Numbered from the stretch's first letter, positions 29,150-40,063 are shown. The stretch is DNA of 64,000 nt from Pandoraea fibrosis (GCF_000807775.2 NZ_CP047385.1:1736001-1800000); one strand, 5' to 3'. Made by a program: numbers and translations. The notes: generated by a model not told the origin, from the letters alone.

Positions 29150-29907
29150 GCCTCTTCTTCCACGGCAACCCCATCGACCTTGGGGTGAACATCGATCATG
29201 TCGCGACAGTGCGCAACGCGCGCGGCACGGCGTATCCCGACCCGATCAAGGCGGCGCGGCTGGCCGAAGAGGCGGGGGCGGATGTCATCACGCTGCATCT
29301 GCGTGAAGACCGTCGCCATATTCGCGACGCCGATGTGACGAATCTGCGCAACCAGTTGATCACGCGCATGAACCTCGAATGCGCCGTGACGGAAGAGATG
29401 CTGGCGATCGCCTGCCGCGTGAAGGCGCACGATGTGTGCCTGGTGCCGGAGCGTCGTCAGGAACTGACCACCGAAGGCGGGCTGGATGTCGTCGGTCTGT
29501 ACGATCAGGTGGCGGCCGCCACGCAACGGCTTGGCGAGGCCGGCAGCCGCGTGTCGCTCTTTATCGACCCGGACGAAGCGCCGATCCGCGCTGCCGCTCG
29601 CATGGGGGCGCCGGTCGTTGAACTGCACACGGGCCGCTACGCCGAGGCGCACGACGAGGCGACGCGCGAGGCTGAATTTGCTCGCATCGAACGTGCCGTC
29701 GCCCTCGGCCTGTCGCTCGGGTTGCGAGTCAATGCCGGTCACGGTCTGCATTATGAAAACGTGCAGCCGATTGCCGCCATCGAAGGCATCTCCGAACTGA
29801 ACATCGGACACGCCATCGTCGCCCACGCCATCTTTGCCGGCTGGGAGAACGCCGTGCGCGAGATGAAAGCGATCATGGTTGCCAGCCGCATTGCGGCGCG
29901 TGGTTGA
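29146..29907 (+). CDS. pdxJ: pyridoxine 5'-phosphate synthase PdxJ
   Basis: Last step of the DXP-dependent vitamin B6 route: joins 1-deoxy-xylulose 5-phosphate and amino-acetone phosphate derivative. TIM barrel of 253 aa starting [26 protein letters not shown] (in part), with [17 protein letters not shown] and [10 protein letters not shown]. The ATG overlaps the recO stop (ATGA). acpS follows 42 bases later. Confidence 0.96.
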   Translation: MSLFFHGNPIDLGVNIDHVATVRNARGTAYPDPIKAARLAEEAGADVITLHLREDRRHIRDADVTNLRNQLITRMNLECAVTEEMLAIACRVKAHDVCLVPERRQELTTEGGLDVVGLYDQVAAATQRLGEAGSRVSLFIDPDEAPIRAAARMGAPVVELHTGRYAEAHDEATREAEFARIERAVALGLSLGLRVNAGHGLHYENVQPIAAIEGISELNIGHAIVAHAIFAGWENAVREMKAIMVASRIAARG

Positions 29908-29949
29908 GACACTCTGTCTCGCTCGCCGTCTCTTCATCAGGCACCGTCC

Positions 29950-30480
29950 ATGAGCGATCCGACGTCACCGTCGTCTTCGTCACCCAATCACCGTCCGGAG
30001 ACGTCGCCGCAAGGCGATAACACCCTTGCGCCCGTACCGGGAGCGACGGCAATCTTCGGCGTGGGGACCGACATTCTTCAGATCAGTCGTGTCGTAGGCG
30101 TGATGACGCGCACGAACGGACGGTTTGCCGAGCGTGTGCTGGGGCCGGAGGAACTCAAGGTCTATTACGCTCGTCAGAAACGATCCGAAGTTCGCGGGCT
30201 CGCGTATCTATGCACGCGCTTCGCCGCGAAAGAGGCGGTGTCCAAAGCCATCGGGCTGGGCATGCGCTGGCCGATGACATGGCGTGCTGTACAAACGCTC
30301 AACGCGCCATCCGGCAAGCCGGTCGTGGTGGCGTCGGGCGAGTTGGTGCAGTGGCTGGCCGAGCGGCAACTGTCGATCGAGATTTCGATCACGGACGAGA
30401 AGGAATACGCGGTCGCGTTTGCGATCGCATCACGTAACTTAGGCAACATTCGCAGTATTGCATCGGAGAAAACGCAATGA
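29950..30480 (+). CDS. acpS: holo-ACP synthase AcpS
   Basis: Transfers 4'-phosphopantetheine from CoA to the Ser of ACP. Mg ligands are Asp in [12 protein letters not shown] and Glu in [12 protein letters not shown]. The 176 aa include an N-terminal Ser/Pro extension of about 33 residues and a short C-terminal tail; E. coli AcpS is 126 aa. It overlaps nagZ by 4 bases (ATGA). Confidence 0.94.
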   Translation: MSDPTSPSSSSPNHRPETSPQGDNTLAPVPGATAIFGVGTDILQISRVVGVMTRTNGRFAERVLGPEELKVYYARQKRSEVRGLAYLCTRFAAKEAVSKAIGLGMRWPMTWRAVQTLNAPSGKPVVVASGELVQWLAERQLSIEISITDEKEYAVAFAIASRNLGNIRSIASEKTQ

Positions 30481-31511
30481 CGAAGCGCAGGCCGGGCCCG
30501 GTGATGCTGGACGTCGTCGGGCTGACCCTCAGCGAAGACGACATCCGCCGTATCGACCATCCGTTGACCGGGGGTGTCATCCTGTTTGCCCGTAACTTCG
30601 ATGACCGCGCGCAACTGTGCGCGCTCACGAAGCAGATTCGCGACGTGCGCGACGACATTCTGATTGCGGTCGACCATGAAGGCGGGCGCGTGCAGCGTTT
30701 CCGTACCGACGGCTTCACGCACTTGCCCGCGATGGGCAAGCTGGGCAAGCTCTGGCATGACGACGTGTTCAAGGCGACGCGTGTGACGACGGCCGTAGGC
30801 TATGTGCTTGCGTCGGAATTGCGCGCGTGCGACATCGACCTGAGCTTTACGCCGGTGCTCGACCTGGACTACGGCACGTCGGCAGTGATCGGCGATCGTG
30901 CGTTCGACGCCGATCCGCGCGTGGTGGCCATGCTGGCCAAGAGCCTGAATCACGGCCTGCTGCTCGCCGGCATGGCGAACTGTGGCAAGCACTTCCCGGG
31001 GCATGGTTTCGTGGCCGCCGACTCGCATCACGAAATTCCGGTCGATGAGCGCTCGCTCGACGAAATCCTCTCGATCGACGCCCAACCGTATGACTGGCTC
31101 GGCATGTCGCTGGCGGCAGTCATGCCGGCGCACGTGATTTATCCGCAGGTCGATCCGAACCCGGCGGGTTTCTCGGCGAAATGGCTCAAGGAAATCCTGC
31201 GCGGCAAGTACGGCTTCGATGGCGTGATCTTCAGCGACGACCTGTCGATGCAGGGCGCAAGTGCGGCAGGGGATGTCGTCACGGCAGCGCATGCCGCGCT
31301 GGACGCTGGCTGCGACATGGTGCTTATCTGCAACAGCCCTGAGAAGGCGGATCGCTTGTTGCGTGAAATGAAGGCGGCGCCCGATACTGTCTCGCAGCGT
31401 CGGATCAAGCATCTGAAGGGCCGCGGCAAGGTGCATGGCTGGGAAAAGATGCTCGCGCAGCCGGAGTATCAGGCGGCGAAGCGCCTGATCGCGGAGACGT
31501 TCGGCGGGTAA
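30477..31511 (+). CDS. nagZ: beta-N-acetylhexosaminidase NagZ
   Basis: Cytoplasmic glycosidase of family GH3 that removes GlcNAc from anhydro-muropeptides in cell-wall recycling, with a known role in AmpC beta-lactamase induction. Motifs: [20 protein letters not shown], and the nucleophile Asp in [10 protein letters not shown]. 344 aa. It is the last gene of the rnc-nagZ run and ends at a strong terminator. Confidence 0.95.
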   Translation: MTKRRPGPVMLDVVGLTLSEDDIRRIDHPLTGGVILFARNFDDRAQLCALTKQIRDVRDDILIAVDHEGGRVQRFRTDGFTHLPAMGKLGKLWHDDVFKATRVTTAVGYVLASELRACDIDLSFTPVLDLDYGTSAVIGDRAFDADPRVVAMLAKSLNHGLLLAGMANCGKHFPGHGFVAADSHHEIPVDERSLDEILSIDAQPYDWLGMSLAAVMPAHVIYPQVDPNPAGFSAKWLKEILRGKYGFDGVIFSDDLSMQGASAAGDVVTAAHAALDAGCDMVLICNSPEKADRLLREMKAAPDTVSQRRIKHLKGRGKVHGWEKMLAQPEYQAAKRLIAETFGG

Positions 31512-31581
31512 GTGTCGAACGTTAGGCGTCAGGCGATAGCGGACGCATCCGTTAGCCAATCGCCGGACGTCCGGCCCAAAC

Positions 31582-31618
31582 AAAAAGCGCTCGACCCCGA
31601 GGGGACGAGCGCTTTTTT
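31582..31618. terminator. bidirectional intrinsic terminator nagZ / efp
   Basis: Perfect 12-bp stem AAAAAGCGCTCG / CGAGCGCTTTTT, loop with an extra CCCC/GGGG pairing, T run of six on the plus strand and five on the minus strand. The genes converge here. Confidence 0.92.
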
Positions 31619-31668
31619 GTTACCTGACGGCCGCTTCGTCCGAAGACGTCGCGGCGGCCCGCCGTCGC

Positions 31669-32226
31669 TTAGACGCGGCTGCGGTATTCGTCAGTACGCG
31701 TATCGATTTCGATCTTGTCGCCGGTGTTGACGAACAGCGGCACCTGGATTTCCAGCAGATCGTTGATCTTGGCGCTCTTCAGAACACGGCCCGACGACGT
31801 ATCGCCCTTGACGGCCGGTTCGGTGTATTCCACAACGCGCACGAGCGAGGTCGGCAGGTCGACCGAGATGGCCTTTTCATTGTAGAAAACGACTTCGCAC
31901 TGCATGCCGTCTTCCAGGTACTTGATCGCGTCGCCCATGTTTTCGGCTTCGACTTCGTACTGGTTGTAGTCGGCGTCCATGAACACGTACATCGGGTCGG
32001 CGAAGTACGAGTAGGTCACTTCCTTCTTGTCGAGCACGACGACGTCGAACTTGTCGTCAGCCTTGTACGAGAATTCGCCACGACCTTCGGTCAGCAGCTT
32101 CTTGTACTTCATCTTCACGACGCTGGAGTTACGGCCCGACTTGACGTATTCGGTCTTCAGCACGACATTGGGCTCACCGTCGATCATGACGACGTTACCG
32201 ACGCGGAGTTCTTGAGCGGTTTTCAT
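31669..32226 (-). CDS. efp: elongation factor P
   Basis: Rescues ribosomes stalled at polyproline. KOW-like N-domain plus two OB folds, 185 aa, start [14 protein letters not shown] at 32226. The tip residue is Arg32 (YVKSGRNSS), not Lys, so it is the type activated by rhamnosylation; EarP, the enzyme for this, is encoded just upstream on the same strand. A possible -10 (TAAAAT) is at 32367-32372 on the minus strand, at the very end of earP, so efp may also have its own promoter. Confidence 0.96.
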   Translation of the reverse strand: MKTAQELRVGNVVMIDGEPNVVLKTEYVKSGRNSSVVKMKYKKLLTEGRGEFSYKADDKFDVVVLDKKEVTYSYFADPMYVFMDADYNQYEVEAENMGDAIKYLEDGMQCEVVFYNEKAISVDLPTSLVRVVEYTEPAVKGDTSSGRVLKSAKINDLLEIQVPLFVNTGDKIEIDTRTDEYRSRV

Positions 32227-32364
32227 AAAAAACGAGATCCTGTGACGAAATAAGCGATTTGCCGCTTGTTTGAGCGCTTCCATACGCTCATTCGCCGCTT
32301 GATTCCCGCGTCCGCCCGGAACATCCGGGGCAGCAGGTTCAGCAGCAAAGCGTTGAAAAACCAG

Positions 32365-33615
32365 CTATTTTACCTGAATTTCCACGAAGCTTGCCAACTG
32401 TCGCGCTAGATCCGGGTGGGCCGCCTGCGCGTTTGCCCACGCACGGGCGTGGCGACCGAGTTCGGGCAGCGCGTTAGCCAGCGCCGGCCAATCGGGTGCG
32501 GTGCTGGCGTAGCCATTCCAGAGATGCCAGAAGGTGCGCAACGCCTCGCGTGCGCCGTGCGAAAGCGAGGCGGCATTGAGGGGGCTGGACGTATCGTCTT
32601 GCCGATCCGCCAGATATCGACCGAGAAAGGCATCGAGCTTCCCATGATGGGCATTCTCGTCCTGAGGATAGATGTGCCAGACGAACGGCTTGGCCGCCCA
32701 CTGCGCGCGCACGAATGAGTCTTCTCCCCGGACGAAATTGAGGTCGCAGGCCCAGAGCAGGGTGTCGAATTCAGCTTGCGGCACGAAGGGCAGGCCGTAC
32801 ACCGTCAGTGCGCCTCGGGTCGCAGACTCCCTCGGCGCGAACGCCTCGCGGCCGAACCATTCGCCGACGGCAGGCGCGATGCGGCCTTGCGGGACGAGGC
32901 AGACGACAGGCGTCGTGCTGTCGGCCCACTGCGTGAGCAATGCCGGAAGTGCCGCGTTCTCATACGCAAAGAGCGATACCACCAGGGTGTCCTTCAGGGC
33001 GGCGGGCAGGCCGAGCGTGCGTTGCCACCAGGTGTCGCGCAACTCGGGCGACGCGAGGAAGGCATCGCGCCGGGAGAATAACTCCCGCTCTCTCGTCAGT
33101 CCGCCGGTGCGTTCGGTAAATCCGGGGAAAAAGAACGTTTTGAGAAGTCCCAACTGCGGATGCAGTGACTTTTGCAGATGACAGTCGTCCACCCAGTCTT
33201 CCGCGCTCAAATACTCGAGATTGATCCATACCGGCGCATTGCCTGCCCTTTTACGCGCATGCATTGCCTGAACGCAGACCTCGGGGATATGGCAGGCAAA
33301 GGCTTCGATGACGATATCGCCTGGCGCATTGTCGTCGGTGATGGGGCCGAAGTCGGCCTCCCAACGGCGCACATCGACGCCGTCGCAGCGTTGGCGGGCC
33401 AACGACGGATCGATGTCGGGGCGCAGATAACGAAAGCTCGCGAGATCGTCGACCCACAGCCGGACCGACCAGCCGTGCTCGCGCACGAGTTGCCGGGCAA
33501 GCCGCCAGCACACCCCGATATCGCCAAAGTTGTCGACGACGGTGCAGAACAGATCGCAACGCGGCACGAGTGGACGCGCACTCGATGCGGGAGAGGATGC
33601 AGTGGGCAGGGACAT
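32365..33615 (-). CDS. earP: EF-P arginine rhamnosyltransferase EarP
   Basis: Inverting glycosyltransferase of GT-B fold that moves rhamnose from dTDP-rhamnose to Arg32 of EF-P. The conserved Asp pair is Asp28 and Asp32 in [10 protein letters not shown]. The late donor-site motif is [19 protein letters not shown]. 416 aa. It is on the same strand as efp, 138 bases ahead of it, and divergent from uvrC. Together with Arg32 in EF-P this is a strong functional match. Confidence 0.94.
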   Translation of the reverse strand: MSLPTASSPASSARPLVPRCDLFCTVVDNFGDIGVCWRLARQLVREHGWSVRLWVDDLASFRYLRPDIDPSLARQRCDGVDVRRWEADFGPITDDNAPGDIVIEAFACHIPEVCVQAMHARKRAGNAPVWINLEYLSAEDWVDDCHLQKSLHPQLGLLKTFFFPGFTERTGGLTRERELFSRRDAFLASPELRDTWWQRTLGLPAALKDTLVVSLFAYENAALPALLTQWADSTTPVVCLVPQGRIAPAVGEWFGREAFAPRESATRGALTVYGLPFVPQAEFDTLLWACDLNFVRGEDSFVRAQWAAKPFVWHIYPQDENAHHGKLDAFLGRYLADRQDDTSSPLNAASLSHGAREALRTFWHLWNGYASTAPDWPALANALPELGRHARAWANAQAAHPDLARQLASFVEIQVK

Positions 33616-33749
33616 TGAGAAGCGGCGACGCGGATTGGTCTAAACTTCGGATTTTAGTCCCTGCGCCGCGCGACGATGTGATCGCGCAAGCGATGAACGG
33701 TGCCATGCCTGCCGCCGTTGCCTCGGGGACGCTCCGATTGCCAGAGTTC

Positions 33750-36140
33750 ATGACCGAAGACGCCAACGACGTCACGCCCCCGCGCAAGTCCCGCAAAGCG
33801 AAAACCGCCCCCGGTGCGGACGTCGCATCGCCCTCGTCGCCGACTGCTCCGGCGCACGCCGACACGCCGGCCGAGGTGGCGAGCGTGCCGTCGGACACGT
33901 CGGACAAGCCAGCCAAGGCCATCAAGACCCCCAAGGCAGAGAAGACGAAGCGTACTCGCCGCCGGGACGATGACGCCGTGCCCTCCGGCGACAGGGGCGA
34001 AACCGATGACATCGCCGACAAAGCACCGTTCGACGCGCGCAAGGTACTCGCCCAGTTGCCGAATCTGCCCGGCGTCTACCGCTATTACGACGCGTCGGGC
34101 AACGTGCTGTACGTGGGCAAGGCGCGCAATCTCAAAAAGCGTGTGTCGAGTTACTTCAACAAGACACAGCTGTCTCCACGCATCGCGCTGATGGTCGCGC
34201 GCATCGCGAAACTGGAGACGACGGTCACCCGCTCGGAAACCGAGGCGCTGCTGCTTGAGAACAATCTCATCAAGGCGCTGCACCCGCGTTACAACATCCT
34301 GTTTCGCGACGACAAGTCGTATCCGTTTCTCAAGCTCACGCAGCACAAATATCCGCGCATGGCGTACTACCGGGGATCGGTGGATCGTCGCGGGCAGTAT
34401 TTCGGCCCGTTCCCCAGTGCATGGGCGGTGCGCGAAAGTATTCAGATTCTGCAGAAGGTGTTCCAGTTGCGGACCTGTGAGGATTCGGTATTTGCGAATC
34501 GCACGCGCCCGTGTCTGTTGCATCAAATCGAGCGATGCAGCGCGCCGTGCGTGGGCGCCATTCGCGACGAGGACTACACGCGCGACGTGAATAACGCCGC
34601 GGCGTTCCTCTCCGGACGTCAGAACGAAGTCCTCGGGGCGCTCGAACAAAAGATGATGACCTACGCAGAGGCGCTACAGTTCGAGCAAGCGGCCGTCGTG
34701 CGCAATCAGATGCAGGCGCTGTCCGGCGTGCTCCAGCAGCAGTCGGTCGAGACGGCGGGCGACGTGGATGCCGACATTCTGGCCGTCGTCTATGCGGGTG
34801 GTCGCGCGTGCGTGAACCTGGCGATGGTTCGGGGTGGGCGTCACCTGGGCGATAAGGCCTATTTCCCGGCGCATGTGGAGCGAGGTGTCGAAGGCGGCAT
34901 CGCAGACGAATTCGAGGAAGACGAGGTGCTTGCAACGGCGGCGTCCGAAGTCGATCCGGACGATTCCGTCGCGACTGCCGGCGACATGTCGAGCGACATG
35001 CCCTCGGACACCCCGTTGGCATCGCTCGAATCGCGACTGCTCGAGGCCTTCGTCGCGCAGCACTATCTGGGGCAATCGGTGCCGCCGGTGCTGGTCGTGA
35101 GTCACCCATTGCCGAGCGACGAATTGCTGACGGTCTTGTCAGAGCAGGCCGGCCGACGCATTGCGCTGGTGCGTCAACCGCAGGGGCAGCGACGCGCGTG
35201 GCTCGACATGGCGCAGCAGGGGGCGCAACTCGCGCTGACGCGTCTGTTGACCGAGCAGGGCAGCCAGCAAGCGCGCACGCAGGAATTGGTGCAAACCATC
35301 GGGCTCGAGATCGACGACCCGGCGTTGTTGCGCGTGGAGTGCTTCGACATCAGCCACACGCAGGGGGAGGCCACGCAGGCGTCGTGCGTGGTGTTCCATC
35401 ACCACAAGATGCAGACGAGCGAGTACCGCCGTTACAACATCACCGGCATTACGCCGGGCGACGACTATGCGGCCATGCGTCAGGTGCTCACGCGCCGTTA
35501 CGGCCGGCTGATGGAGGCCGCCGCCGCGACAGTGAGCGACGCCGCAGATCCGTCGTCCGTGGCGGCCGATGTGGCGCGCGCCGAGGCCGATACCGTCGTG
35601 CTGCTGGATAGCGAGACAACGACGCAAGCCGGTGAATCCACCGAGGCCGGGGCGCCGGCTGCTGCCGCACCGGAAGCGTCGGATGTGGAAGCGAATCTGC
35701 CGCAGTTGGTGCTGATCGACGGCGGCAAGGGGCAGGTCGAAGTGGCGCGTCAGGTGTTCGTCGAACTCGGGATCGATATCGGTCGGCTGGTCGGCGTGGC
35801 GAAAGGCGAGGACCGCAAGGTGGGGCTCGAGACGCTGATTTTCGCCGACGGGCGCGCGCCGCTGGAGCTGGGGCGAGAGAGTGCGGTGCTGATGCTGATC
35901 GCGCAGATTCGCGACGAGGCGCACCGCTTCGCGATTACGGGCATGCGGGCCAAGCGCGCGAAGGCGCGTCAGACGTCGCGACTCGAGGAGATCGAGGGCA
36001 TTGGGGCGAAGCGTCGCCAGCGATTGCTCATGCGGTTTGGCGGGTTGCAAGGCGTGGCGTCGGCCAGCGTCGACGAACTGGCGAGCGTCGAAGGCATTTC
36101 GACAACGCTTGCCGAGCAGATCTATCGTCAATTGCACTGA
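33750..36140 (+). CDS. uvrC: excinuclease ABC subunit UvrC
   Basis: Makes both incisions in nucleotide excision repair. The GIY-YIG domain starts late (GVY at 108-110, YVG at 121-123), after a charged and Ala/Pro-rich extension of about 90 residues. A UvrB-binding UVR motif ([26 protein letters not shown], in part) follows. The RNase H-like C-nuclease has [10 protein letters not shown] and [10 protein letters not shown], with two acidic/Ala-rich insertions. The C-terminal helix-hairpin-helix is intact. 796 aa against 610 in E. coli. The start is uncertain; ATGs at 33693 and 33570 are in frame. Confidence 0.93.
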   Translation: MTEDANDVTPPRKSRKAKTAPGADVASPSSPTAPAHADTPAEVASVPSDTSDKPAKAIKTPKAEKTKRTRRRDDDAVPSGDRGETDDIADKAPFDARKVLAQLPNLPGVYRYYDASGNVLYVGKARNLKKRVSSYFNKTQLSPRIALMVARIAKLETTVTRSETEALLLENNLIKALHPRYNILFRDDKSYPFLKLTQHKYPRMAYYRGSVDRRGQYFGPFPSAWAVRESIQILQKVFQLRTCEDSVFANRTRPCLLHQIERCSAPCVGAIRDEDYTRDVNNAAAFLSGRQNEVLGALEQKMMTYAEALQFEQAAVVRNQMQALSGVLQQQSVETAGDVDADILAVVYAGGRACVNLAMVRGGRHLGDKAYFPAHVERGVEGGIADEFEEDEVLATAASEVDPDDSVATAGDMSSDMPSDTPLASLESRLLEAFVAQHYLGQSVPPVLVVSHPLPSDELLTVLSEQAGRRIALVRQPQGQRRAWLDMAQQGAQLALTRLLTEQGSQQARTQELVQTIGLEIDDPALLRVECFDISHTQGEATQASCVVFHHHKMQTSEYRRYNITGITPGDDYAAMRQVLTRRYGRLMEAAAATVSDAADPSSVAADVARAEADTVVLLDSETTTQAGESTEAGAPAAAAPEASDVEANLPQLVLIDGGKGQVEVARQVFVELGIDIGRLVGVAKGEDRKVGLETLIFADGRAPLELGRESAVLMLIAQIRDEAHRFAITGMRAKRAKARQTSRLEEIEGIGAKRRQRLLMRFGGLQGVASASVDELASVEGISTTLAEQIYRQLH

Positions 36141-36198
36141 CAGCCTGACCTGCGCCTGCTACGCCAACCACACCGACCTTATTAGCACCCACGGCGAT

Positions 36199-37482
36199 TC
36201 ACGTATCGCCGTGGAACAGCAGACGCATGACGGTCTCGTTGTCGACGGTTTCACCGGATAGCGTGCGAGCGAGGAGTTCGCCGCCAACGACGGGCGGCGC
36301 AAAAATCATATCCGGCTGAACCCGCTTGAGCTTGCTCAGATGCTTGCTGTCGTTGACCGATGCGATGGTGCGCACGGTCGGCGCGATTTCCTTCGAGGCG
36401 AGCACGATGAAGGCGTTTTCCGAGTCGTCGGCGCGCAGGGCGAGCACGGCCTTGGCGTGTTCGATACCGGCGTGGGTGAGCACGGTGTTGTCGCTGGCGT
36501 CGCCATGCATGACATCGGCATCTTCCGGATAGGGATTGTCGACGCCGCTGGCGATGATGACCGTGACTGGCCAGCCTCGCTTGGTGAGTTCGTGGTGCAC
36601 GTTGATGGCGAGCGGCGATGCGCCGGCCACGATGAAGTGGTTCTTGCGTATCACGTGAGTGAACCTCCCCGCGAGAATTTTCTTAAGGTTGCCGCCAACG
36701 AGCGGGCCGATGACGACGGTCAGCGACGTCGCAAACACACTGATTCCGAAGATGATGACCGATGCGGTGAAGAGTCGCGCGTCGGTAGAGTGCGGCACGA
36801 TGTCGCCGTAGCCGACGGTCGTCATCGTCACGATGGAGAAGTAGAACGCCGTTGCCAGATCGGTAACGGGCGGTACGAACTCGCGCCCGAGATACATGGT
36901 GCCGAACGTGGCGTAGACCAGCAGCGCGAACACGGCGACGAGCGTGTAGAGCGTCGCGGCGGCGAAGCTCGCCCGGTCGAACTCGCGCCAGTACCAGAGC
37001 AATAGCGCGATACACACGAGCGAGAGGACGAACGTCAGATCGAAGCGGATGTCCAGGTGAAAATTGATCGCGGCGGCCAGCGCGAGCATGACGAGCGTGA
37101 AGGCCCAGGCCGTGCGTGCCCGGATGACCAGCCCACAGGCGAGCGTGACCAGCGCCAACCCGGCGAGCGCGCGGGGCAGGTGCGAGAAGTCGATGCGCTC
37201 GATGGCGTTCAGGCCGAAGAGCAGCCGGGGCAGATGCGTGGCTTCGATGTGTTCGAGCGCAGAGAGGTCGCCCCGGACGAAGAGATCGATGAGGCGTGAG
37301 CCGGGCACGCGCAGCAGCACGGAGGCCACGAGCAGCAGGCCGTCGATGCCGACCAGTGCGGCGATGATGACATGAGGGGGCAGCAGCGGTCGTCGCAGAG
37401 CGGGCAAGGGCCAGGGCAGTTTCACGAGATCGGTGCTATTGGCGGGGTGTTGCGAGCAAGATAGGGGCACACTGGCGCACAT
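36199..37482 (-). CDS. potassium channel protein with TrkA-N (RCK) domain
   Basis: Inner-membrane ion channel. Several membrane segments occupy about residues 35-230; the pore has the selectivity filter TVGYGDI in MTTVGYGDIVPHS. A cytoplasmic Rossmann-like RCK domain follows (HFIVAGASPLAINVHHELTKRG, in part, then VMHGDASDNTVLTHAGI). It resembles E. coli Kch and other six-helix K+ channels. I chose the ATG at 37482 (427 aa); an ATG at 37536 is possible. Divergent from pgsA. Confidence 0.88.
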   Translation of the reverse strand: MCASVPLSCSQHPANSTDLVKLPWPLPALRRPLLPPHVIIAALVGIDGLLLVASVLLRVPGSRLIDLFVRGDLSALEHIEATHLPRLLFGLNAIERIDFSHLPRALAGLALVTLACGLVIRARTAWAFTLVMLALAAAINFHLDIRFDLTFVLSLVCIALLLWYWREFDRASFAAATLYTLVAVFALLVYATFGTMYLGREFVPPVTDLATAFYFSIVTMTTVGYGDIVPHSTDARLFTASVIIFGISVFATSLTVVIGPLVGGNLKKILAGRFTHVIRKNHFIVAGASPLAINVHHELTKRGWPVTVIIASGVDNPYPEDADVMHGDASDNTVLTHAGIEHAKAVLALRADDSENAFIVLASKEIAPTVRTIASVNDSKHLSKLKRVQPDMIFAPPVVGGELLARTLSGETVDNETVMRLLFHGDT

Positions 37483-37601
37483 GTCAACCGCTGTGCGGTG
37501 CCTCGGCCTTGTGGCTACGGGGCATACACGGCACAATGCGGGTCTGGTACGGCTGCCGAGGGCGCCGTGTGTCGACCGCCGTTTGCCGAACTCATGCTGC
37601 C

Positions 37602-38195
37602 ATGCCTTTTAATGTCCCCATATTCCTGACCTGGCTCCGGATCGTGCTGATCCCGCTGGTGGTCGGCGTCTATTACTTGCCTGCGACCTGGTTGTCGTCG
37701 GTCGAGATGAATTGGGTGGCGTGCGGCGTATTCGTGCTGGCGGCGCTGACCGACTGGTTCGACGGCTTTCTGGCGCGTCGCTGGAATCAGACATCGGCCT
37801 TCGGGGCGTTTCTGGATCCGGTGGCGGACAAGCTGATGGTGGCGGCGGCGCTGTTGATGCTGCTGCAGATGGGCCGGATCAACGCGTTGGTGGCGCTGAT
37901 CATCATTGGCCGCGAGATCACGATTTCGGCGTTGCGCGAGTGGATGGCGCAGATTGGCGCGTCGCGCAGTGTGGCGGTGCACCAGTTGGGCAAGATCAAG
38001 ACGGCGGCGCAGATGGTGGCGATCCCGTTGTTGCTCTTCAACGGCACGGTGGCGTGGAATGGATTGCGTTTCGACTCGCGCTTCTGGGGAACGTGGCTGA
38101 TTTACGTGGCAGCCGTTCTCACGCTGTGGTCGATGCTGTATTATCTGCGCCGCGCATGGCCGCAGATTCGGGAGCGTGGTGCGGGCGAGATGTGA
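37602..38195 (+). CDS. pgsA: CDP-diacylglycerol-glycerol-3-phosphate 3-phosphatidyltransferase
   Basis: Makes phosphatidylglycerol phosphate from CDP-DAG. The CDP-alcohol transferase motif is complete: DGFLARRWNQTSAFGAFLD followed by PVADK. Five or six membrane helices, 197 aa. The ATG at 37602 gives MPFNVPIFLTWLRIVLIP, the family start. In many Burkholderiales it stands before this same set of tRNA genes. Confidence 0.95.
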   Translation: MPFNVPIFLTWLRIVLIPLVVGVYYLPATWLSSVEMNWVACGVFVLAALTDWFDGFLARRWNQTSAFGAFLDPVADKLMVAAALLMLLQMGRINALVALIIIGREITISALREWMAQIGASRSVAVHQLGKIKTAAQMVAIPLLLFNGTVAWNGLRFDSRFWGTWLIYVAAVLTLWSMLYYLRRAWPQIRERGAGEM

Positions 38196-38267
38196 GCGTA
38201 AGTCTCTGAAGACGCGGGATTTGCGCGGTGGAGGAGAAAAAACTTCACAAATTTTCGGCGCAGGTGC

Positions 38268-38296
38268 TTGACACTGAATCACGGTTTCGACATAAT
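38268..38296 (+). promoter_or_regulatory. sigma-70 promoter of the tRNA cluster
   Basis: Perfect TTGACA (38268-38273), 17-bp spacer, CATAAT (38291-38296). Predicted start near 38303, 70 bases before the first tRNA-Gly. Confidence 0.88.
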
Positions 38297-38372
38297 CTCC
38301 TTCTCGCTGCTACGGCGCTAGCCCAGCAGCGAAGTTTTGAGAAGTGGTTGGATTGGTAGTACGCATGACAAT

Positions 38373-38448
38373 GCGGGAGTAGCTCAGTTGGTAGAGCGCA
38401 ACCTTGCCAAGGTTGAGGTCGCGAGTTCGAGACTCGTCTCCCGCTCCA
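38373..38448 (+). tRNA. tRNA-Gly (GCC)
   Basis: 76 nt with acceptor stem GCGGGAG / CTCCCGC, D-arm AGCTCAGTTGGTAGAGC, anticodon loop TTGCCAA (anticodon GCC), T-loop TTCGAGA and an encoded CCA end. Identical to the copy at 38498-38573. Confidence 0.98.
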
Positions 38449-38497
38449 GTTTTCACACTGGACATTAAGTGAGTTGATCCTTGGTGTTCGGTGTCAT

Positions 38498-38573
38498 GCG
38501 GGAGTAGCTCAGTTGGTAGAGCGCAACCTTGCCAAGGTTGAGGTCGCGAGTTCGAGACTCGTCTCCCGCTCCA
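38498..38573 (+). tRNA. tRNA-Gly (GCC), second copy
   Basis: Same 76-nt sequence as the first copy, 49 bases downstream. CCA is encoded. A hairpin with a T run follows at once. Confidence 0.98.
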
Positions 38574-38580
38574 AATCCAG

Positions 38581-38604
38581 AGGGAAGCCTGGCTTCCCTT
38601 TTTA
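38581..38604 (+). terminator. hairpin after the second tRNA-Gly
   Basis: AGGGAAG and CTTCCCT form a 7-bp stem (loop CCTGG) followed by TTTTT. It may stop part of the transcripts before tRNA-Cys. Confidence 0.7.
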
Positions 38605-38685
38605 TTTGCCGAAAAGCCCACGGCGATCGATCCGACGGGCGCCCTCGATGGCAACAGCGAGCGGTTACAATGCGGCATGCCAAAT

Positions 38686-38759
38686 GGCGGGATGGCAGAG
38701 TGGTCATGCAGCGGCCTGCAAAGCCGTGTACGCCGGTTCGATTCCGACTCCCGCCTCCA
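38686..38759 (+). tRNA. tRNA-Cys (GCA)
   Basis: 74 nt, acceptor GGCGGGA / TCCCGCC, anticodon loop CTGCAAA (anticodon GCA), T-loop TTCGATT and encoded CCA. It is followed by a strong terminator. Confidence 0.97.
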
Positions 38760-38765
38760 AAATTC

Positions 38766-38792
38766 AAAAGCCCTGACTTGTCAGGGCTTTTT
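38766..38792 (+). terminator. intrinsic terminator after tRNA-Cys
   Basis: AAAGCCCTGAC and GTCAGGGCTTT form an 11-bp stem with a 2-base centre, followed by a T run. It also can work on the minus strand for the hydrolase side. Confidence 0.9.
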
Positions 38793-38927
38793 CTTTTTGT
38801 CGCCAGGGTTTTCGCTTGAAGACTTCGGACTGCGATACTTTTTCTTGCCGACCTCGCGACTTCGCGACCTCGGCGGCAATCGCATCGACGTCGGCGAATC
38901 CGTCACCCGCGACGGAATGTCGGTGGC

Positions 38928-39890
38928 TCAAAAGCCAAGCTGCCTGACGAACGCATCGACGGACCTCGACCACATTTTTCCGCCGTAGGTGAGCAGCAAA
39001 TGGCCGTCATGGCCGGGCAGGTCTTCCGTGTGAACGAATTGTGCGGGACTGCCCGCTGCGGCGAATGCATCGAACCATTGCCTAGGCGCGTCGGGCCCCC
39101 AGTACTGATCGTTGTGCGCGTAAAGCCAGAGACCGGGGATCTTCGTTGTCTTGCCGAATTCGCCGTAGACGGTCTTCATTTGCTCGGGATCGCAACTGTG
39201 CCCCGGGGCGCGCTCGGGCATGCCGCCCGCGCCACCCGAGAAGTTGATGTAACCCATCACGCCGGGTGGGTTGGTCGCAGCCGTCGCCACCGTGGTGAAG
39301 CCGCCGACCGAGCGGCCTTCGAGCACGATGCGATCCTTGTCCGCCCACGGTTGTGCGCGAACCCACTTTACCGCCGCAAGGTTCGCTTGCGCCGTGACCT
39401 TGCTGAGCTTCTCGAAGTCGGGGCGGCGTGTGCACCGACCCTGCATGTCGAACGACGCGCCCGAGTTCTCCCGATCCGGCCCGCCCGTCGCGCCATAGCC
39501 CACGCGAACCGGTGCGACGATGGCGAAGCCCTTGGCGAGCCAGTAGCGCACATGTCCCTTGGGAATCGGTTGACTGAGCTTGGCCCGCACGAGGGCGTCG
39601 GAGGCGCGGCCGTGTTCGAAGATGAGCACCGGGAACGGCCCGTTGCCCACGGGCCTGTAGACCTCTGTGTGCATGGCCACATCGCCACCGAAGGTGCCCG
39701 CACCTGACACCACGATGGAGACGATTTCCGGTGTGGGATCTGCGGCAGCCGCCGGTGCAGGCGTTCCCGCTTCGGTGGCGGCGTCGTCGCTGGCGGCCAT
39801 CGCCGTCGACGCGCCGCAGAAGGGCGTCGTCAGAAGAAGCGCGCAAAGCGTTCCTGCGCAGAATCGTGAGCGTGCGATCAAGCGTGTCAT
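38928..39890 (-). CDS. exported alpha/beta hydrolase (dienelactone hydrolase-like)
   Basis: A 320-aa secreted or periplasmic hydrolase. Signal peptide about residues 1-32 (basic start, hydrophobic LCALLLTTPFCG, AMAA cleavage), then an Ala/Pro-rich linker. The nucleophile elbow is GRSVGG (EGRSVGGFTTV), the acid is probably Asp in AHNDQYWG, and the base His in PGHDGHLL. Cys residues in GRCTRR and HSCDPE may form a disulfide. Substrate unknown; related proteins are annotated as esterase/lipase or dienelactone hydrolase. It is not linked to its neighbours. Confidence 0.8.
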   Translation of the reverse strand: MTRLIARSRFCAGTLCALLLTTPFCGASTAMAASDDAATEAGTPAPAAAADPTPEIVSIVVSGAGTFGGDVAMHTEVYRPVGNGPFPVLIFEHGRASDALVRAKLSQPIPKGHVRYWLAKGFAIVAPVRVGYGATGGPDRENSGASFDMQGRCTRRPDFEKLSKVTAQANLAAVKWVRAQPWADKDRIVLEGRSVGGFTTVATAATNPPGVMGYINFSGGAGGMPERAPGHSCDPEQMKTVYGEFGKTTKIPGLWLYAHNDQYWGPDAPRQWFDAFAAAGSPAQFVHTEDLPGHDGHLLLTYGGKMWSRSVDAFVRQLGF

Positions 39891-40063
39891 GGTAATGAGG
39901 CGGTCCCCGTATCGTGGCGCGTCAGTGAGGTCCGGGCGTCGGGCTGCGATCCCCGTTCGGCGCTCGGGCTGGCGCTCATACTACTGCGCGGTACACGAGC
40001 GCGGCACTCATGCGAATGACCGATAGACAGGGGCGGAACGGCCGACGTGGCTCGCTTCGCGTT

